From positions 1,426,001-1,490,000 of the forward strand of contig NZ_FNZB01000001.1 of NCBI RefSeq assembly GCF_900109205.1: 64,000 bases of DNA, read 5' to 3'. The notes below the pieces were generated by a model, which was not told the DNA's origin, did not search any database, and worked only from the letters and a program-made list of their open reading frames with translations. This document shows, one piece after another, positions 17,070 to 25,962 of this stretch; positions within the stretch are counted from its first letter, which is position 1, and each line of letters starts with the position of its first letter. The position numbers and the translations under genes are program-made. The stretch comes from Sphingomonas sp. OV641 (lineage in GTDB: Bacteria; Pseudomonadota; Alphaproteobacteria; Sphingomonadales; Sphingomonadaceae).

Positions 17070-18956
17070 TCAATACGCCAGCGCACATCCATCGGCTCGC
17101 ATCTCGCTCGCCGCGGCATAGACTCGCGTGTCGCCATCCATGCGGTGCTCGACGCATTCGTACCGGCCGAAGCCCCCGTCTGGATTACCGAGCTGCCAGC
17201 CGATCTCGGCCAGCCGCTTGCGGGTGGCGTCCGGCACGCCGCTTTCCAGCCGCAGCCGGCCTGCCACGCCCAGATCCGGATCATCCTCGCCCATCGACTG
17301 CGACGATCCTTCATGGTGCCAGCGTGGTGAATCGCCGGCGGACTGGATTTCCAGCCCATAGTCGACGCGATTGACGATGATCTGCGTCTGCCCCTGCGGC
17401 TGCATGTCCCCGCCCATCACGCCAAAGCTCATCCACGGATCGCCGCCGCGTGTGGCGAAGCCCGGGATGATCGTCTGGAACGGTCGCTTGCCCGGCGCAT
17501 AGATGTTCGGGTGCCCATCCTTCAGGCTGAACAATTGCCCACGGTCCTGGAACATGAAGCCGAGCCCATCGGCCACCAGCCCCGATCCCATGCCGCGGAA
17601 GTTGGACTGGATCATCGACACCATCATCCCGTCCTTGTCGGCACAGGAAAAATAGGTCGTGTCGCCCTTGCTTGGCGCCTGCCCCGGATAGACCGGCGTC
17701 AGGATGCGGTCAGGCCGGATGAGCTTGGCGCGCTGCGCGGCATATTCCTTGGAGATCAGCCAGTCGACCGGCACCTTGGAGAACTTCGGATCGGCATAGA
17801 AGCGCGCGCGATCCTCATAGGCGAGGCGCTTGGCTTCGGCCTGCAGATGGATCGACAGTGCCGATTGGAAGCCCGCTCCCTTCAGGTCGAAATGCTCCAG
17901 GATATTGAGCATCTGCAGCGTTGCGATGCCCTGCGTGTTGGCGCCCAGCGCGTGCACGGTGGTGCCGCGATAATCGGTGCGGTTCGGCTCGATCCATTCG
18001 GAGCGGTGCGCCGCCAGATCCTCATACCGCAGCCAGCCGCCGATCTTCTTGAAATAGCGATCGATCGTGCGCGCGAGATCGCCGGTGTAGAAGGCGTCCC
18101 GACCGCCTTGCGCGATGACGCGATAGGTGCGGGCAAGATCGGGATTGCGAAACACCTGCCCCGCCTTCGGGCCTTTGCCGTCCGCCATGCCCCAGGTCTT
18201 CAGCGCATTGGCCGTTTCCTCCACGCCGTTTCCGGGACGCGCGAAATTCGCCATGCTGCGGCGGATGTAATAGGCGATGATGTCGGGCACCGGCGTCCCC
18301 GCCTCCGCCATGGCGATTGCCGGCTCGAACAGCGTCGCCCAGGGCAGCTTGCCGTAGCGCTGGTGCATGGTCCACCAGCCGTCCACCGTTCCGGGCACCG
18401 ACACGGTAATCGCGCCCAGCGGCGGCAGAACGCCGTTCTTCGCGCGCGACCGCACGGTTTCCAGCGACAGTCCGCGCGGGCTTGCGCCCGATCCGGCCAG
18501 CCCTACCACCTTCTTCTGCTTCGGGTCCCAGATCATCGCATAGACATCGCCACCGATGCCGTTCGCGGTCGGCTCCAGCAGGCCGAGGCACGCATTCATG
18601 GCAATGGCTGCGTCTACGGCCGATCCGCCACGCTTCAGGATGTCGATGCCGGCTTGGGTGGCGAACGGATGCGCCGTGCCTGCCGCGCCATTCATCCCGT
18701 AAACCGCCGTGCGCGAGGCGAAGCTTGCCCCCACCGGCCGATCGCCGCCATGCACGTCTGGTCGGATGAACCGGTCCTCGCCGGCTGCCCAATGCCCCGG
18801 CAGGTCCGCGCCCTTCGCCGTTGCCGGCTGTGGTGCTCCGCCCTGCCCTGGACCCTCGTTGCCCTGCGCGCCGCCGCCCGTTCCCTGCTGCGCCCTCGCA
18901 AGCGTTGGCGCCATGGCAAGCGCGGGCAAGGTGGCGACAAAGGTCCGACGACGCAT
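17070..18956 (-). CDS. Gamma-glutamyltransferase family protein, exported
   Basis: Member of the Ntn-hydrolase GGT family that cleaves or transfers gamma-glutamyl groups (for example of glutathione), or a related acylase. 628 residues. The N-terminus MRRRTFVATLPALAMAPTLA is a twin-arginine-like signal peptide, so the enzyme is probably periplasmic. GRAAAVDAA-like text appears as KRGGSAVDAAIAMNACLGL near the start, and the self-cleavage site is GDTTYFSCADKDG, with the catalytic threonine near residue 433, splitting the chain into large and small subunits. A Gly/Gln linker of about 30 residues follows the signal. True GGT activity against another Ntn substrate cannot be decided. It is read alone, convergent with truA. 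Confidence 0.88.
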   Translation of the reverse strand: MRRRTFVATLPALAMAPTLARAQQGTGGGAQGNEGPGQGGAPQPATAKGADLPGHWAAGEDRFIRPDVHGGDRPVGASFASRTAVYGMNGAAGTAHPFATQAGIDILKRGGSAVDAAIAMNACLGLLEPTANGIGGDVYAMIWDPKQKKVVGLAGSGASPRGLSLETVRSRAKNGVLPPLGAITVSVPGTVDGWWTMHQRYGKLPWATLFEPAIAMAEAGTPVPDIIAYYIRRSMANFARPGNGVEETANALKTWGMADGKGPKAGQVFRNPDLARTYRVIAQGGRDAFYTGDLARTIDRYFKKIGGWLRYEDLAAHRSEWIEPNRTDYRGTTVHALGANTQGIATLQMLNILEHFDLKGAGFQSALSIHLQAEAKRLAYEDRARFYADPKFSKVPVDWLISKEYAAQRAKLIRPDRILTPVYPGQAPSKGDTTYFSCADKDGMMVSMIQSNFRGMGSGLVADGLGFMFQDRGQLFSLKDGHPNIYAPGKRPFQTIIPGFATRGGDPWMSFGVMGGDMQPQGQTQIIVNRVDYGLEIQSAGDSPRWHHEGSSQSMGEDDPDLGVAGRLRLESGVPDATRKRLAEIGWQLGNPDGGFGRYECVEHRMDGDTRVYAAASEMRADGCALAY

Positions 18957-19104
18957 GAAAGGGCTCCTGTTTCAGGCCCTTGTTGCGGCAAAACCGGCCA
19001 GCGACAAGCGCGCGATCACCGGTCGTGCCGCGCGGGCCTGGCGCGTCACGCCGTCGACTTTCCATTTTTGGCGGATGGGACGGACGACCGTCATCCAAAA
19101 TGAA

Positions 19105-19326
19105 TCAGCAGAAAGCCGCCATCCGTTGCTCCAGCCGGTCGGCCACGGACCGGCGGATCGGCTGCCCTTCGCGCACCTTGCGCCATGTGTTGTAGCTGAT
19201 GCCGAACTGACGCATCAGCACCTCGTCGGTCTGCCCGGCGATCTCTCGCTTCATCAGCGACACTGCCCGTTCATCGACCGGGCGCATCCCGGCCTTTGCC
19301 CCGGGCGGGGCGATGTTCAACTCCAT
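19105..19326 (-). CDS. Small helix-turn-helix protein of unknown function
   Basis: A 73-residue protein from ATG 19326 (MELNIAPPGAKAGMRP). The C-terminal half, LMKREIAGQTDEVLMRQFGI followed by SYNTWRKVREGQPIRRSVAD, looks like a compact HTH: helix, turn (FGISYN), recognition helix (TWRKVREGQPI). It is basic and has no further domain, so it may bind DNA, but no target is evident. A longer reading from 19455 has poor upstream text. It is transcribed in the same direction as, and just upstream of, the GGT-family gene. Confidence 0.6.
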   Translation of the reverse strand: MELNIAPPGAKAGMRPVDERAVSLMKREIAGQTDEVLMRQFGISYNTWRKVREGQPIRRSVADRLEQRMAAFC

Positions 19327-19784
19327 CGTGGCGACCCTCGTCTTCGTCCTGTGATCCCTGGCCTGCGCAGCCGGCATCAGGATCATGCCGTTCGACATGC
19401 TTGCCGAACTGCGACCAAGCGTCGCGGTGGCCGGCCACCCCCTCACCGCCTCCAACAGGCTTTCCGACCATAAAAATGAGTTCCGTTGGAGAACGCAACC
19501 ATTAAATTCGTTCGTTTTGATCTTTGTTTGGCGAGTTTGCGCTGCCTTTGGAATGATGATTGCTCGTTTGAACTAAGCGGACGTGAATGGCACCGCGGCT
19601 ACTGCTTCTTCAATCCCGGCGCACCATCACCAAAGGCCCTGCGCCGGCGCCCCGAAGCAGCTGAAATGCAGCAAGGATCGCATCTCCACCTGCGGCACAA
19701 GCTTGCGATTTAGCGGCAAAAAATTGCGGTCACGGCCACATTGTGTAAACTTTCCCGCGGCGACGGAGCCATCCAGGGGGCCAG
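19327..19784. other. 458-base non-coding gap with an A/T-rich patch
   Basis: No convincing gene was found on either strand. The stretch from about 19465 to 19580 is clearly richer in A and T than its surroundings (for example ATAAAAATGAG, CATTAAATTCGTTCGTTTTG). It probably holds the promoters of the divergent HTH (minus) and Lrp (plus) genes. Short open frames here have poor starts. Confidence 0.55.
19724..19751 (+). promoter_or_regulatory. Possible promoter of the Lrp/AsnC gene
   Basis: TTGCGG (19724-19729) and TAAACT (19746-19751) are separated by 16 bases, 33 bases before the Lrp start. The match is moderate. Confidence 0.3.
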
Positions 19785-20252
19785 ATGACGGAAAAGACCA
19801 GGATCGACGCGTTCGACACGCGTATCCTCAAGATACTGACGAACAACGGGCGCATCTCATGGCGTGAACTTGCCACCGAGATCGGTCTATCTCTCACGCC
19901 GACGCTCCGCCGTGTTCGCCGTCTGGAAAGTGATGGCTTCATTCTCGGCTATACGACACGGTTGAATGAACGTCGTTTAAGCGGCGCGATAGAGGCGATG
20001 ATTTCGGTAACGCTTGATCGTCAGTCGGATGAAGCGCTGTCGATATTCGAACGCAGTATCCAAGATGTTGAGGAAGTCACCGACTGCTATCAAATGACTG
20101 GGGATTACGACTATCTGCTTCGCGTGGTGGTCAACGATCTCGATCATTTTCAGGTCATGCTCGGCACGCTGTCCCGCATTCCCATGCTCTCGCGAATCAA
20201 CTCAAGCTTCGTGCTCAAGACGGTCCTGAGGCGCACGGCCAAGGTCACATGA
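19785..20252 (+). CDS. Lrp/AsnC-family transcriptional regulator
   Basis: Amino-acid-responsive DNA-binding protein of 155 residues. The N-terminal HTH is IDAFDTRILKILTNNGRISW then RELATEIGLSLTPTLRRVRRLESDG, the classic AsnC pattern. The C-terminal RAM ligand-binding domain contains VEEVTDCYQMTGDYDYLLRV, including the conserved G-x-x-D-Y core. CAGGGGG lies just before the ATG. Such proteins often control a neighbouring gene; here pncB (228 bases downstream) or the divergent HTH/GGT pair are the candidates, but nothing in the sequence fixes the target. Confidence 0.94.
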   Translation: MTEKTRIDAFDTRILKILTNNGRISWRELATEIGLSLTPTLRRVRRLESDGFILGYTTRLNERRLSGAIEAMISVTLDRQSDEALSIFERSIQDVEEVTDCYQMTGDYDYLLRVVVNDLDHFQVMLGTLSRIPMLSRINSSFVLKTVLRRTAKVT

Positions 20253-20479
20253 CTTCGGCCCCGTCGCCAGCGCCGTAGCCGGTTCTGCTTACCCCCCGTA
20301 ACGGCGCCACCCTCGCTACGCCCGTCCTCCCGCGAACTCGTGGCTTGGTATCTTTGCACTAACCCGGGCAAATCGCCCGGCTCTGTCGCAGATGGGTCGC
20401 GACAACGCCGCGGCCGTACACATTGCGCCCGGCCGGTGCCCCGCTGGAACGAACCCGCTCTCTCGGGCAATGCACGGTC

Positions 20480-21784
20480 ATGACGCTCACCGATCTCGCC
20501 ACGCGCACCTATAATCATAGTTTCCGGCTCGATCCGATCGTGCGCAGCCTGCTCGACACCGACTTCTACAAGCTGCTGATGCTGCAACTCATCCAGTCGC
20601 GGCACGCCGCAACCCAGGTCACATTCTCGCTGATCAACCGCACCCGCTCGGTGCGTCTGGCCGAGGTGATCGACGAGGCCGAGCTGCGCGAGCAGCTGGA
20701 TCACGCACGTTCGCTGCGCTTCACGAAAAAGGAACTGATCTGGCTGGCCGGGAACACCTTCTACGGCGTGGAGCGGATGTTCCGTCCCGACTTCCTCGCG
20801 TGGCTGGCGGAGTTCCAGCTCCCGGAATATGAGCTGCGCACCGTCGACGGGCAGTTCGAACTCACTTTTTCCGGCCCTTGGGCCGCCACCACCATGTGGG
20901 AAATTCCCGCCCTCTCGATCGTCAATGAACTCCGGTCCCGCGCGGCGCTGAGGCATCGCGGGCGCTTCGCACTTGATGTTCTTTACGCCCGGGCAAAGGC
21001 GCGCCTGTGGCAGAAGGTCGAGCAGTTGCAGCAGCTCCCGGACCTTGCATTGTCCGATTTCGGCACCCGCCGGCGCCATGGCTTTCTCTGGCAACGCTGG
21101 TGCGTGGAAGCGCTGAAGGAGGGACTTGGCAGCCGCTTCATCGGCACGTCCAATGTCCTGCTCGCCATGGACGCCGATCTGGAAGCGATCGGAACCAATG
21201 CCCATGAACTGCCCATGGTCGCGGCGGCGCAGGCTGAAGGCGATGAGGAACTGCGCCGTGCGCCCTATCGCGTGCTTGAGGAATGGCAGGAGGATTATGC
21301 CGGCAACCTGTTGATCGTCCTGCCGGATACTTTTGGCACGACATCCTTTCTGCAGGCCGCTCCGCCCTGGGTCGCGAACTGGACGGGTTTCCGGCCCGAC
21401 AGCGCACCCCCGATCGAGGCGGGCGAGCAGATTATCCGCTGGTGGCGGGACATGGGTCAGGACCCCCGCGGCAAGCTGCTGATCTTCTCGGACGGCATGG
21501 ACGTCGATTCGATCACGGCGACCTACCGGCACTTCCACGGCCGCGTGAGGATGAGCTTCGGCTGGGGCACGAACCTCACCAACGATTTCCGCGGCTGCGA
21601 TCCGCAGGGGGATGCGGCGCTCGCCCCGCTGTCGCTGGTGTGCAAGGTGTCGCGGGTGAATGGCCGGCCAGCAGTGAAGCTGTCCGACAATCCGGAGAAG
21701 GCGACCGGCGATCCGGTGGCAATCGCCCGATATCTGCGCGTGTTCGGAGATGCCGGGCGAGTGGCGCAAGCGGTGCGGGTCTAA
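20480..21784 (+). CDS. pncB: Nicotinate phosphoribosyltransferase
   Basis: Salvages nicotinate to NAMN for NAD synthesis; cytoplasmic. 434 residues. Landmarks are [15 protein letters not shown] near the start, [22 protein letters not shown] and [10 protein letters not shown], which contribute phosphate and substrate binding, then DTFGTTSFL and ISDG-like [10 protein letters not shown]. The ATG at 20480 gives the standard beginning; a longer in-frame start at 20423 has no support. It stands alone on the plus strand. Confidence 0.96.
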   Translation: MTLTDLATRTYNHSFRLDPIVRSLLDTDFYKLLMLQLIQSRHAATQVTFSLINRTRSVRLAEVIDEAELREQLDHARSLRFTKKELIWLAGNTFYGVERMFRPDFLAWLAEFQLPEYELRTVDGQFELTFSGPWAATTMWEIPALSIVNELRSRAALRHRGRFALDVLYARAKARLWQKVEQLQQLPDLALSDFGTRRRHGFLWQRWCVEALKEGLGSRFIGTSNVLLAMDADLEAIGTNAHELPMVAAAQAEGDEELRRAPYRVLEEWQEDYAGNLLIVLPDTFGTTSFLQAAPPWVANWTGFRPDSAPPIEAGEQIIRWWRDMGQDPRGKLLIFSDGMDVDSITATYRHFHGRVRMSFGWGTNLTNDFRGCDPQGDAALAPLSLVCKVSRVNGRPAVKLSDNPEKATGDPVAIARYLRVFGDAGRVAQAVRV

Positions 21785-21821
21785 AGCCACCCGAACCGCC
21801 CACCCCGAGCGAGCGACGGGG

Positions 21822-22985
21822 TCAGAAGCTGCGCGGCATCCCCAGCACATGCTCCCCGACGAAGCTCAGGATCAGGTTCGAGCTGATCGGCGCCACCTGA
21901 TAGAGACGCGTCTCGCGGAACTTGCGCTCGACATCATAATCCGCCGCAAAGCCAAATCCGCCGTGCGTCTGCAGACATGCATTGGCCGCCTTCCATGACG
22001 ATTCCGCCGCCAGGTGCTTCGCCATGTTCGCCTCCGCCCCGCATGGCTGGTGCGCGTCGAACAGCCGGCACGCCTCATAGCGCATCAGGTCCGCCGCACG
22101 CACTTCCATGTACGCCTGCGCGATCGGGAACTGCACACCCTGGTTCTTGGCGATCGGCCGGTCGAACACCACCCTCTCGGACCCATATTGCACCGCTCGC
22201 TCGACGAACCAGTATCCGTCGCCGATACATTCCGCCGCGATCAGCGCGCGCTCCGCGTTGAGCCCGTCCAGGATGTAGCGGAATCCCTTGCCCTCTTCCC
22301 CGATCAGGCTCTCGGCCGGCAGCTCCAGATCGTCGAAGAAGACTTCATTGGTCTCGTGATTGACCATGTTGCGGATCGGCCGGATCTCCATGCCCTTGCC
22401 GATCGCCGCCTGAAGATCGACCAGGAAGATCGACAGGCCATCCGCCTTCTTCTTCACTTGGTCGAGCGGCGCGGTGCGCGCGAGGAGGATCATCAGATCG
22501 GAATGCTGGATGCGGCTGATCCACACCTTCTGCCCGTTCACGACGTAAGTGTCGCCGCGGCGCTCGGCGCGGGTCTTCAGCTCGGTCGTATTCGTGCCGG
22601 TGGTCGGCTCGGTCACCGCCATGGATTGCAGGCGGAGCGCGCCGCTCGCGATATCGGGCAGGAACCGCTGCTTCTGTTCGGCCGATCCGTGCCGCAGCAG
22701 CGTGTTCATGTTGTACATCTGACCATGGCAGGCACCCGAATTGCCGCCGGCCCGATTGATCTCCTCCATGATGATCGACGCTTCGGTGAGGCCGAGCCCG
22801 GCGCCGCCATAGCTTTCGGGGATCAGCGCGGCCATCCAGCCTGCCTTGGTCAGCGCCTCGACGAACGCTTCGGGATAGGCCCGCGCCTCGTCGACCTCCC
22901 GAAAATAGCTGTCGCCGAACTCGCGAACCAGCGCGCGCACGGCATCGCGGATCTCGGGAAAATCGTTGCGGGCGGCGGGGATCAT
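21822..22985 (-). CDS. Acyl-CoA dehydrogenase with non-canonical C-terminal catalytic position
   Basis: FAD enzyme introducing a double bond in an acyl-CoA. 387 residues with the usual three domains: N-terminal helices, a central beta domain (LQSMAVTEPTTGTNTTELKT and VWISRIQHSDLM) and a C-terminal helical domain. The usual YEG glutamate is replaced: the chain reads RLYQVAPISSNLIL where most members have IYEGT. A glutamate is present in LNAERALIAAE, the position used by isovaleryl- and long-chain-type dehydrogenases, so activity is still likely. The stop overlaps the IclR start region: its ATG (22985) lies 4 bases into the IclR stop. The substrate is unknown. Confidence 0.92.
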   Translation of the reverse strand: MIPAARNDFPEIRDAVRALVREFGDSYFREVDEARAYPEAFVEALTKAGWMAALIPESYGGAGLGLTEASIIMEEINRAGGNSGACHGQMYNMNTLLRHGSAEQKQRFLPDIASGALRLQSMAVTEPTTGTNTTELKTRAERRGDTYVVNGQKVWISRIQHSDLMILLARTAPLDQVKKKADGLSIFLVDLQAAIGKGMEIRPIRNMVNHETNEVFFDDLELPAESLIGEEGKGFRYILDGLNAERALIAAECIGDGYWFVERAVQYGSERVVFDRPIAKNQGVQFPIAQAYMEVRAADLMRYEACRLFDAHQPCGAEANMAKHLAAESSWKAANACLQTHGGFGFAADYDVERKFRETRLYQVAPISSNLILSFVGEHVLGMPRSF

Positions 22986-23752
22986 GCGCGGGCCTTTCTG
23001 AGCGAAGGAGCGTGTTTGTGGTCAAGCGCGGCGATCTCATCGGCAAGCGACTGCAGCCCGGAGACGAGATCGTGATATTCGGCGTCGCTGCGCGAGCCGG
23101 CGAAGATGGAGGCGGATACGCACAGGGTCGATCCATCGTCGGGCAGGCTCACCGCCACCGATGTGATGCCCGCGTAGCTCAATCCGTCATCCACGCCATA
23201 GCCCAGCCGGACCGCCTCGGCGACTTGCGCGGCATATGTGGCGAAGTCGATTGGTCGCTGCCATCGCACTGCGGCGAAGCGCCGGGCGAGCTCGTCGCGC
23301 CCGGTCCGCTGCGCCGCCGCCAGCGCGCGACCAACGGCGCCGCTGCCGATCGGCTGGCGCTGCCCTTCCTCCATATGGATGCGCGTGGCGGCAACGCTCT
23401 GCCCCAGCGCCACCAGTTGCAGCCGATCCCGCCCGACAACGCGCCACAGCCCAACAGGGGCGTGCCAGGCGCGCGCCGCCCGCTCGAGCACCGGCCGCGC
23501 GCGGGTGATCAGGCGGTTCGCGCGATCAAGGTCGCCCGCGGCGATGTCCGACCAGGGTGGCTGAAGTGCGTATCTCTTCCCCTCGCCCAGCGACAGCACG
23601 CCTTCGCCCACCAAGGTCCGCAGCAGGCCCAGGCAGCTCGACGGGCTGATCCCGCAGCTTTGCGCCACTTCGGACAGGGTCATCGCGCCGCCATCGGCCA
23701 ATGTGCGCACGATCGCGAACGCATGGACGACGGAAGGCACCGGTGAGCTCAT
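22982..23752 (-). CDS. IclR-family transcriptional regulator
   Basis: Local regulator, probably of the acyl-CoA catabolic genes on both sides. The 256-residue product has a winged HTH, SVVHAFAIVRTLADGGAMTL then SEVAQSCGISPSSCLGLLRTL, followed by the IclR ligand domain (ARAWHAPVGLWRVVGRDRLQ, GLSYAGITSVAVSLPDDG). The ATG at 23752 is preferred over 23788 because it gives the normal short lead to the HTH. It overlaps the acyl-CoA dehydrogenase gene by 4 bases and diverges from the SDR gene, an arrangement typical of a regulator controlling a divergent catabolic operon through the shared gap. Confidence 0.92.
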   Translation of the reverse strand: MSSPVPSVVHAFAIVRTLADGGAMTLSEVAQSCGISPSSCLGLLRTLVGEGVLSLGEGKRYALQPPWSDIAAGDLDRANRLITRARPVLERAARAWHAPVGLWRVVGRDRLQLVALGQSVAATRIHMEEGQRQPIGSGAVGRALAAAQRTGRDELARRFAAVRWQRPIDFATYAAQVAEAVRLGYGVDDGLSYAGITSVAVSLPDDGSTLCVSASIFAGSRSDAEYHDLVSGLQSLADEIAALDHKHAPSLRKARA

Positions 23753-23854
23753 GACCCATCCATAAACTTCATCTGACTGAAACCGCAATGCGCCATCTTG
23801 AAATCATACCGGCACCGCCGTAACCCCTGCCGGACAAGGATCAGGAGGCGGAGC
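23753..23854. promoter_or_regulatory. Divergent control region between the IclR gene and the SDR operon
   Basis: About 100 bases that must hold both promoters. TTCATCTGACTGAA (23768-23781) has TTCA/TGAA symmetry and might be part of an IclR operator. AGGAGG at 23843-23848 is the ribosome-binding site of the SDR gene. Confidence 0.35.
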
Positions 23855-24769
23855 GTGGGCATTCTCGACGGAAAGGTCGTCGCAATCACCGGCGCGGGGC
23901 GCGGCATCGGCCGTGAAATCGCATTGTTGTGCGCTGCGGAGGGTGCCGCGGTCGTGGTCAACGACCCGGGCGTCGGCGGCGGCGGTGAAGGCGGCGAAAG
24001 CGGCCCCGCCGAGCAGACGGTCGCGGATATTGTGGCCGCCGACGGACAGGCGCACGCCAATCTCGCCAGCGTGTCCGATCCGGCGGCGGCGGCGACGATC
24101 GTCGAGGATGCGGTGAAGCGTTTCGGCCGGATCGATGCGGTCGTGAACAATGCCGGCATTCTGCGTGACACCATCTGGCACAAGATGAGCCATGAGGATT
24201 GGCGCGCCGTGATTGACGTGCACCTTCACGGTGCGTTCAACGTGTCCAAAGCGGCGACGCCCTATTTTCGCGAGCAGCAGTCGGGCAGCTTTATCCACTT
24301 CACCTCGACCAGCGGCCTGATCGGCAACATCGGTCAGGCGAATTACTCCGCGGCGAAGCTGGCGATCGTCGGCCTGTCGCAATCGATCGCGCTCGACATG
24401 GCGCGCGTCGGCGTCCGGTCGAACTGCATTGCCCCCTTCGCATGGAGCCGCATGACCGCCTCCATCCCGGCCGAAACGCCCGAGGCGAAGGAGCGCGTCG
24501 CCCGGCTTCAGACGATGAGCGCGGACAAGATCGCCCCACTGGTCGCCTTCCTCGCGTCCGATGCGTCGAAGGATGTCAGCAACCAGATCTTCGCCGTGCG
24601 CAAGAACGAGATCGTGCTCTTCAACAAGCCGCGTCCGGTGCGCTCCATGGTCAAGCTGGAAGGCTGGAGCGCCCAGGCAATTGCCGATGAGCTGATCCCA
24701 TCCTTCCGCCCCAGCTTCGCGCGTGCCGACGAGGTATCGGCTCACGTCTTCCCCTACGATCCGATCTGA
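23855..24769 (+). CDS. Short-chain dehydrogenase like the hydroxyacyl-CoA dehydrogenase domain of MFE-2
   Basis: NAD-dependent oxidoreductase of 304 residues, probably oxidising a 3-hydroxyacyl-CoA. The cofactor motif is AITGAGRGIGREIALL, then VVVNDPGVGGGGEGG, a glycine-rich insert typical of the peroxisomal multifunctional type 2 (MFE-2) dehydrogenase domain, then VNNAGILRDTIWHKM and the catalytic Ser...Tyr-x3-Lys in TSTSGLIGNIGQANYSAAK. The GTG at 23855 was chosen because AGGAGG sits 6 bases upstream. It is the first gene of a three-gene unit with the dehydrogenase and CoA-transferase below. Confidence 0.9.
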   Translation: MGILDGKVVAITGAGRGIGREIALLCAAEGAAVVVNDPGVGGGGEGGESGPAEQTVADIVAADGQAHANLASVSDPAAAATIVEDAVKRFGRIDAVVNNAGILRDTIWHKMSHEDWRAVIDVHLHGAFNVSKAATPYFREQQSGSFIHFTSTSGLIGNIGQANYSAAKLAIVGLSQSIALDMARVGVRSNCIAPFAWSRMTASIPAETPEAKERVARLQTMSADKIAPLVAFLASDASKDVSNQIFAVRKNEIVLFNKPRPVRSMVKLEGWSAQAIADELIPSFRPSFARADEVSAHVFPYDPI

Positions 24770-24780
24770 GGACCAAGCCC

Positions 24781-25959
24781 ATGTCCACCCTGAACCCCGG
24801 CATGGATGCCGAAACGTTCGAGCAGTTCATCGACCAGTTGCGCCGCTATGTGCGCGATCGGCTGATCCCTTCCGAAAAGGAGATCCTGGATACCGATCGG
24901 ATCCCGGATGAGATCCTGGGCGAGATGCGCGACATGGGCCTCTTCGCCCTCACCATCCCCGAAGAATATGGCGGGGCTGGGATGAACACCTATCAATACA
25001 CCCAGACGATCCGCGAACTCGCTTATGCCATGCCGTGCTTCCGATCGATCATCTCGATCACGGTCGGCATGGTCAATTCGGCGCTCCGCAATGGCGGTAC
25101 GGAGCAGCAGAAGGCCGAATGGCTGCCCAAGATGGCGGCCGGCATGATCGTGTCCTTCGGCCTGACCGAGCCGGGCTCGGGCAGCGATTCAGCCGGGATG
25201 CAGACCATGGCAGTGCGGTCGGGCAACGGCTGGGTGCTGAACGGCACGAAGCGGTACATCACCAACGCGCCCGACGCCGAGATGGCGGTGATCATGGCGC
25301 GCACGTCGAAGGAGGCGCTGCCCAAGAACGCACACGTCTCCGCCTTTATCGTGCCGATGAACACGCCGGGCGTCAGCGTCGGCAAGTCGGACAAGAAGAT
25401 GGGCCAGGCCGGCACGCATATCGCGGACATCATCCTGGAAGACGTGCACCTGCCCGCCGAGGCGCTGCTCGGCCTAGACGAAGGCAAGGGCTTCGTCACC
25501 GCGATGAAGAGCCTCGACAATGGCCGCCTGTCCGTCGCCGCCGCCTCCATGGGCTATGCCCGCCGCGCGGTGGATTCCGCGCTCCGCTACGCCACCGAGC
25601 GCAAGGCGTTCGGGGAGCCGATCGCGAACTTCCAGTTGATCCAGCAGATGCTCGCCGAAAGCGAGATCGAGCTCTACGCATCGGAAACCATGCTGGAGGA
25701 TTGCTCGCGTTTGGTTGACGCTGGCCGGCCGGTTCTGCGCAAGGCAGCGGCGACCAAGGTGTTCGCGTCGGAGGCCTGCGGCCGGATCGTCGATCGCGTG
25801 GTGCAGATCTACGGCGGCGCTGGCTATCTCGCCGAATATGATGCGGAGCGTTTCTTCCGCGATGCGCGCGTCTATCGCATCTACGAGGGCACGACGCAGA
25901 TCCTGCAGCTCCAGATCGCCAAGCACATGCTACGCGAGTTCAACGCCGGGGTGAACTGA
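24781..25959 (+). CDS. Acyl-CoA dehydrogenase
   Basis: FAD-dependent oxidation of an acyl-CoA; 392 residues. The central signature is VSFGLTEPGSGSDSAGMQTM, followed by GWVLNGTKRYITNA. The catalytic glutamate is in the canonical place, RIYEGTTQILQLQ, near the C-terminus, unlike the dehydrogenase at 21822. It starts 11 bases after the SDR stop and ends 3 bases before the CoA-transferase, so the three form an operon. The substrate is not identifiable. Confidence 0.95.
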   Translation: MSTLNPGMDAETFEQFIDQLRRYVRDRLIPSEKEILDTDRIPDEILGEMRDMGLFALTIPEEYGGAGMNTYQYTQTIRELAYAMPCFRSIISITVGMVNSALRNGGTEQQKAEWLPKMAAGMIVSFGLTEPGSGSDSAGMQTMAVRSGNGWVLNGTKRYITNAPDAEMAVIMARTSKEALPKNAHVSAFIVPMNTPGVSVGKSDKKMGQAGTHIADIILEDVHLPAEALLGLDEGKGFVTAMKSLDNGRLSVAAASMGYARRAVDSALRYATERKAFGEPIANFQLIQQMLAESEIELYASETMLEDCSRLVDAGRPVLRKAAATKVFASEACGRIVDRVVQIYGGAGYLAEYDAERFFRDARVYRIYEGTTQILQLQIAKHMLREFNAGVN

Positions 25960-25962
25960 TCC

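Noticed and set aside
19486..19713. 75-codon plus-strand frame in the A/T-rich gap
   Set aside because: It would start at TTG without a ribosome-binding site and has no domain.
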